64,000 nt of DNA, from positions 1,711,421 through 1,775,420 of the forward strand of contig NZ_FNWC01000007.1 of NCBI RefSeq assembly GCF_900104635.1, read 5' to 3'. Of the stretch, positions 63,367 to 64,000 are shown in pieces; within the stretch, counting starts at the first letter, position 1, and each line of letters starts with the position of its first letter. The notes beneath the pieces were generated by a model that saw only the letters and a list, made by a program, of their open reading frames with translations, searched no databases and was not told the DNA's origin. The translations under genes were made by a program, and so were the position numbers. Source of the stretch: Coprococcus phoceensis (GTDB taxonomy: Bacteria > Bacillota > Clostridia > Lachnospirales > Lachnospiraceae).

Positions 63367-64000
63367 CTAACCCTCCTTTTGGTCATACCCAATTTTTTTC
63401 AAAAGAAGCTCTGCTCCTCTGATTTGAAAATCATCAGTAATATATCCGTTTTCAAGGCGCATTGCCCGCTCGCAACAGGCAAGCGCACACTCTGCGTCAT
63501 GGGTAATGACGATAATGGTGCGCCCCATCTTCGCCAGTTTGCGGATCATCCGGCTGACATTCCGCATATTCGTGCCGTCCAGCCCACTTGTAGGTTCGTC
63601 AAGTATGATAATAGGTGCTTCGTGTATCAGAGCTACGCCAAGAGCCAGCCTCTGCTTTTGCCCTCCTGACAGCGTAGAGGGATGCTGTTTGATGAACGGC
63701 GTCAGTTCCAGGGCTTCCAGAATTTCTTCTGCCGCTTGCTTCCGCTCCGGGCTGGCCTCTGAGCCAGTAGTCAGTTCGTCCAGCAAATCCTCACCGAATA
63801 GCTGGCTGTCTAAATCCTGGGGAATGTACCAGACCTTTCCCAAGCGGTCTTTGGGTCTGCAATGCTTTCCGAATAAAACGACTTCGCCGGATTTCTCTTT
63901 CAAAAGCCCTGCCAAGATTCGCCCTATGGTGCTTTTGCCCGTTCCGTTGGGGCCGATCAGGGCAATCACTTCTCCCTTACGGCATTGAAAGTCAATATCC
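63367..64000 (-). CDS. ECF/cobalt-type ABC ATPase, N-terminus beyond window end
   Basis: At least 210 residues; the frame is open through 64000 (DIDFQCRKGEVIALIGPNG), so the start lies outside. Walker A GPNGTGKSTIGRIL, signature LSGGQKQRLALGVAL, Walker B IIILDEPTSGLD and H-loop VITHDAE are intact. The Q-loop region WYIPQDLDSQLFGEDLLDEL is typical of energy-coupling-factor ATPases (CbiO/EcfA). A membrane T- or S-component gene would be expected just outside the window. Co-location with the YbtPQ-like pair is consistent with a metal-chelate system. Confidence 0.9.
   Translation of the reverse strand, partial: DIDFQCRKGEVIALIGPNGTGKSTIGRILAGLLKEKSGEVVLFGKHCRPKDRLGKVWYIPQDLDSQLFGEDLLDELTTGSEASPERKQAAEEILEALELTPFIKQHPSTLSGGQKQRLALGVALIHEAPIIILDEPTSGLDGTNMRNVSRMIRKLAKMGRTIIVITHDAECALACCERAMRLENGYITDDFQIRGAELLLKKIGYDQKEG

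Noticed and set aside
1..64000. CRISPR arrays, tRNA, rRNA or a replication origin
   Set aside because: No regularly spaced direct repeats, cloverleaf with CCA-end context, rRNA core sequence or DnaA-box cluster was seen while reading both strands.

Overview
The window comes from a low-GC anaerobic Firmicute. Gene content and gene order point to the family Lachnospiraceae (Mediterraneibacter/Blautia/Dorea-like); this is inferred from recognised protein families and not from a 16S gene. The supporting features are the mtaB-ireB-ruvX-DUF1292-fur-rnj-trmR cluster, [FeFe]-hydrogenases, rubrerythrin, T-box and LicT antitermination, and AGGAGG ribosome binding sites. Most genes lie on the minus strand. 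No tRNA, rRNA or CRISPR array was seen.

Region by region. 1-4.8 kb is a housekeeping operon for RNA metabolism and regulation (mtaB, ireB, ruvX, DUF1292, a Fur-family regulator, RNase J, and the start of an O-methyltransferase cut by the window edge). A monocistronic HPr-like gene without the catalytic histidine sits alone on the plus strand at 5 kb. 5.3-9.4 kb holds prmA-rsmE-cysteine desulfurase-thiI. 9.5-10.3 kb holds mntP behind a Mn(II) (yybP-ykoY) riboswitch. 10.3-15.5 kb holds a Ca-type P-ATPase, a CyuA-type cysteine desulfidase and an organic-acid/amino-acid symporter. 15.6-21 kb is a FliB-like protein followed by sbcD-sbcC. 21-28 kb holds an orphan [FeFe]-hydrogenase-like protein with an unusual TSCCCP motif, rsmH, a lipase-like hydrolase, helD and a xanthine/uracil permease. 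28-31 kb holds a sensor diguanylate cyclase with a truncated response regulator behind it, and a small XRE regulator. 31-32.7 kb is a TrpB2-type tryptophan synthase under a Trp T-box. 32.7-37.2 kb is a beta-glucoside PTS operon (licT, EIIBCA, 6-phospho-beta-glucosidase) with two RAT/terminator switches. 37.3-42.8 kb is a TetR regulator divergent from two tandem YhgE/Pip membrane proteins. 42.8-49 kb holds a one-polypeptide HTH + GHKL ATPase + STAS-like regulator, a PDZ/radical-SAM-like DUF512 protein, purB-purA behind a structured leader, and rubrerythrin.

49-64 kb is more accessory. It contains a decaying osmoprotectant ABC transporter (one internal out-of-frame deletion and a second apparent deletion joining it to a ferredoxin-tailed flavoprotein), and a hydrogenase operon in which a NuoF tail fused to a GltD-type flavoprotein feeds HydA. 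A DUF1848 gene follows, then a YhcG/DUF1016 nuclease broken by two lesions. From 58.2 to 59.2 kb is mobile-element debris: a serine-recombinase C-terminus, a methyltransferase-tail fragment and two inverted repeats. The window ends in a metal/siderophore-type cluster (ECF-like ATPase, two YbtPQ-like ABC proteins, DtxR/MntR-type regulator).

The strongest items for follow-up are the HTH-GHKL-STAS regulator, the orphan TSCCCP hydrogenase, the His-less HPr, the structured purB leader, and the scarred locus at 50-51.4 kb. Nothing in the window can be shown from sequence alone to be a wholly new system.
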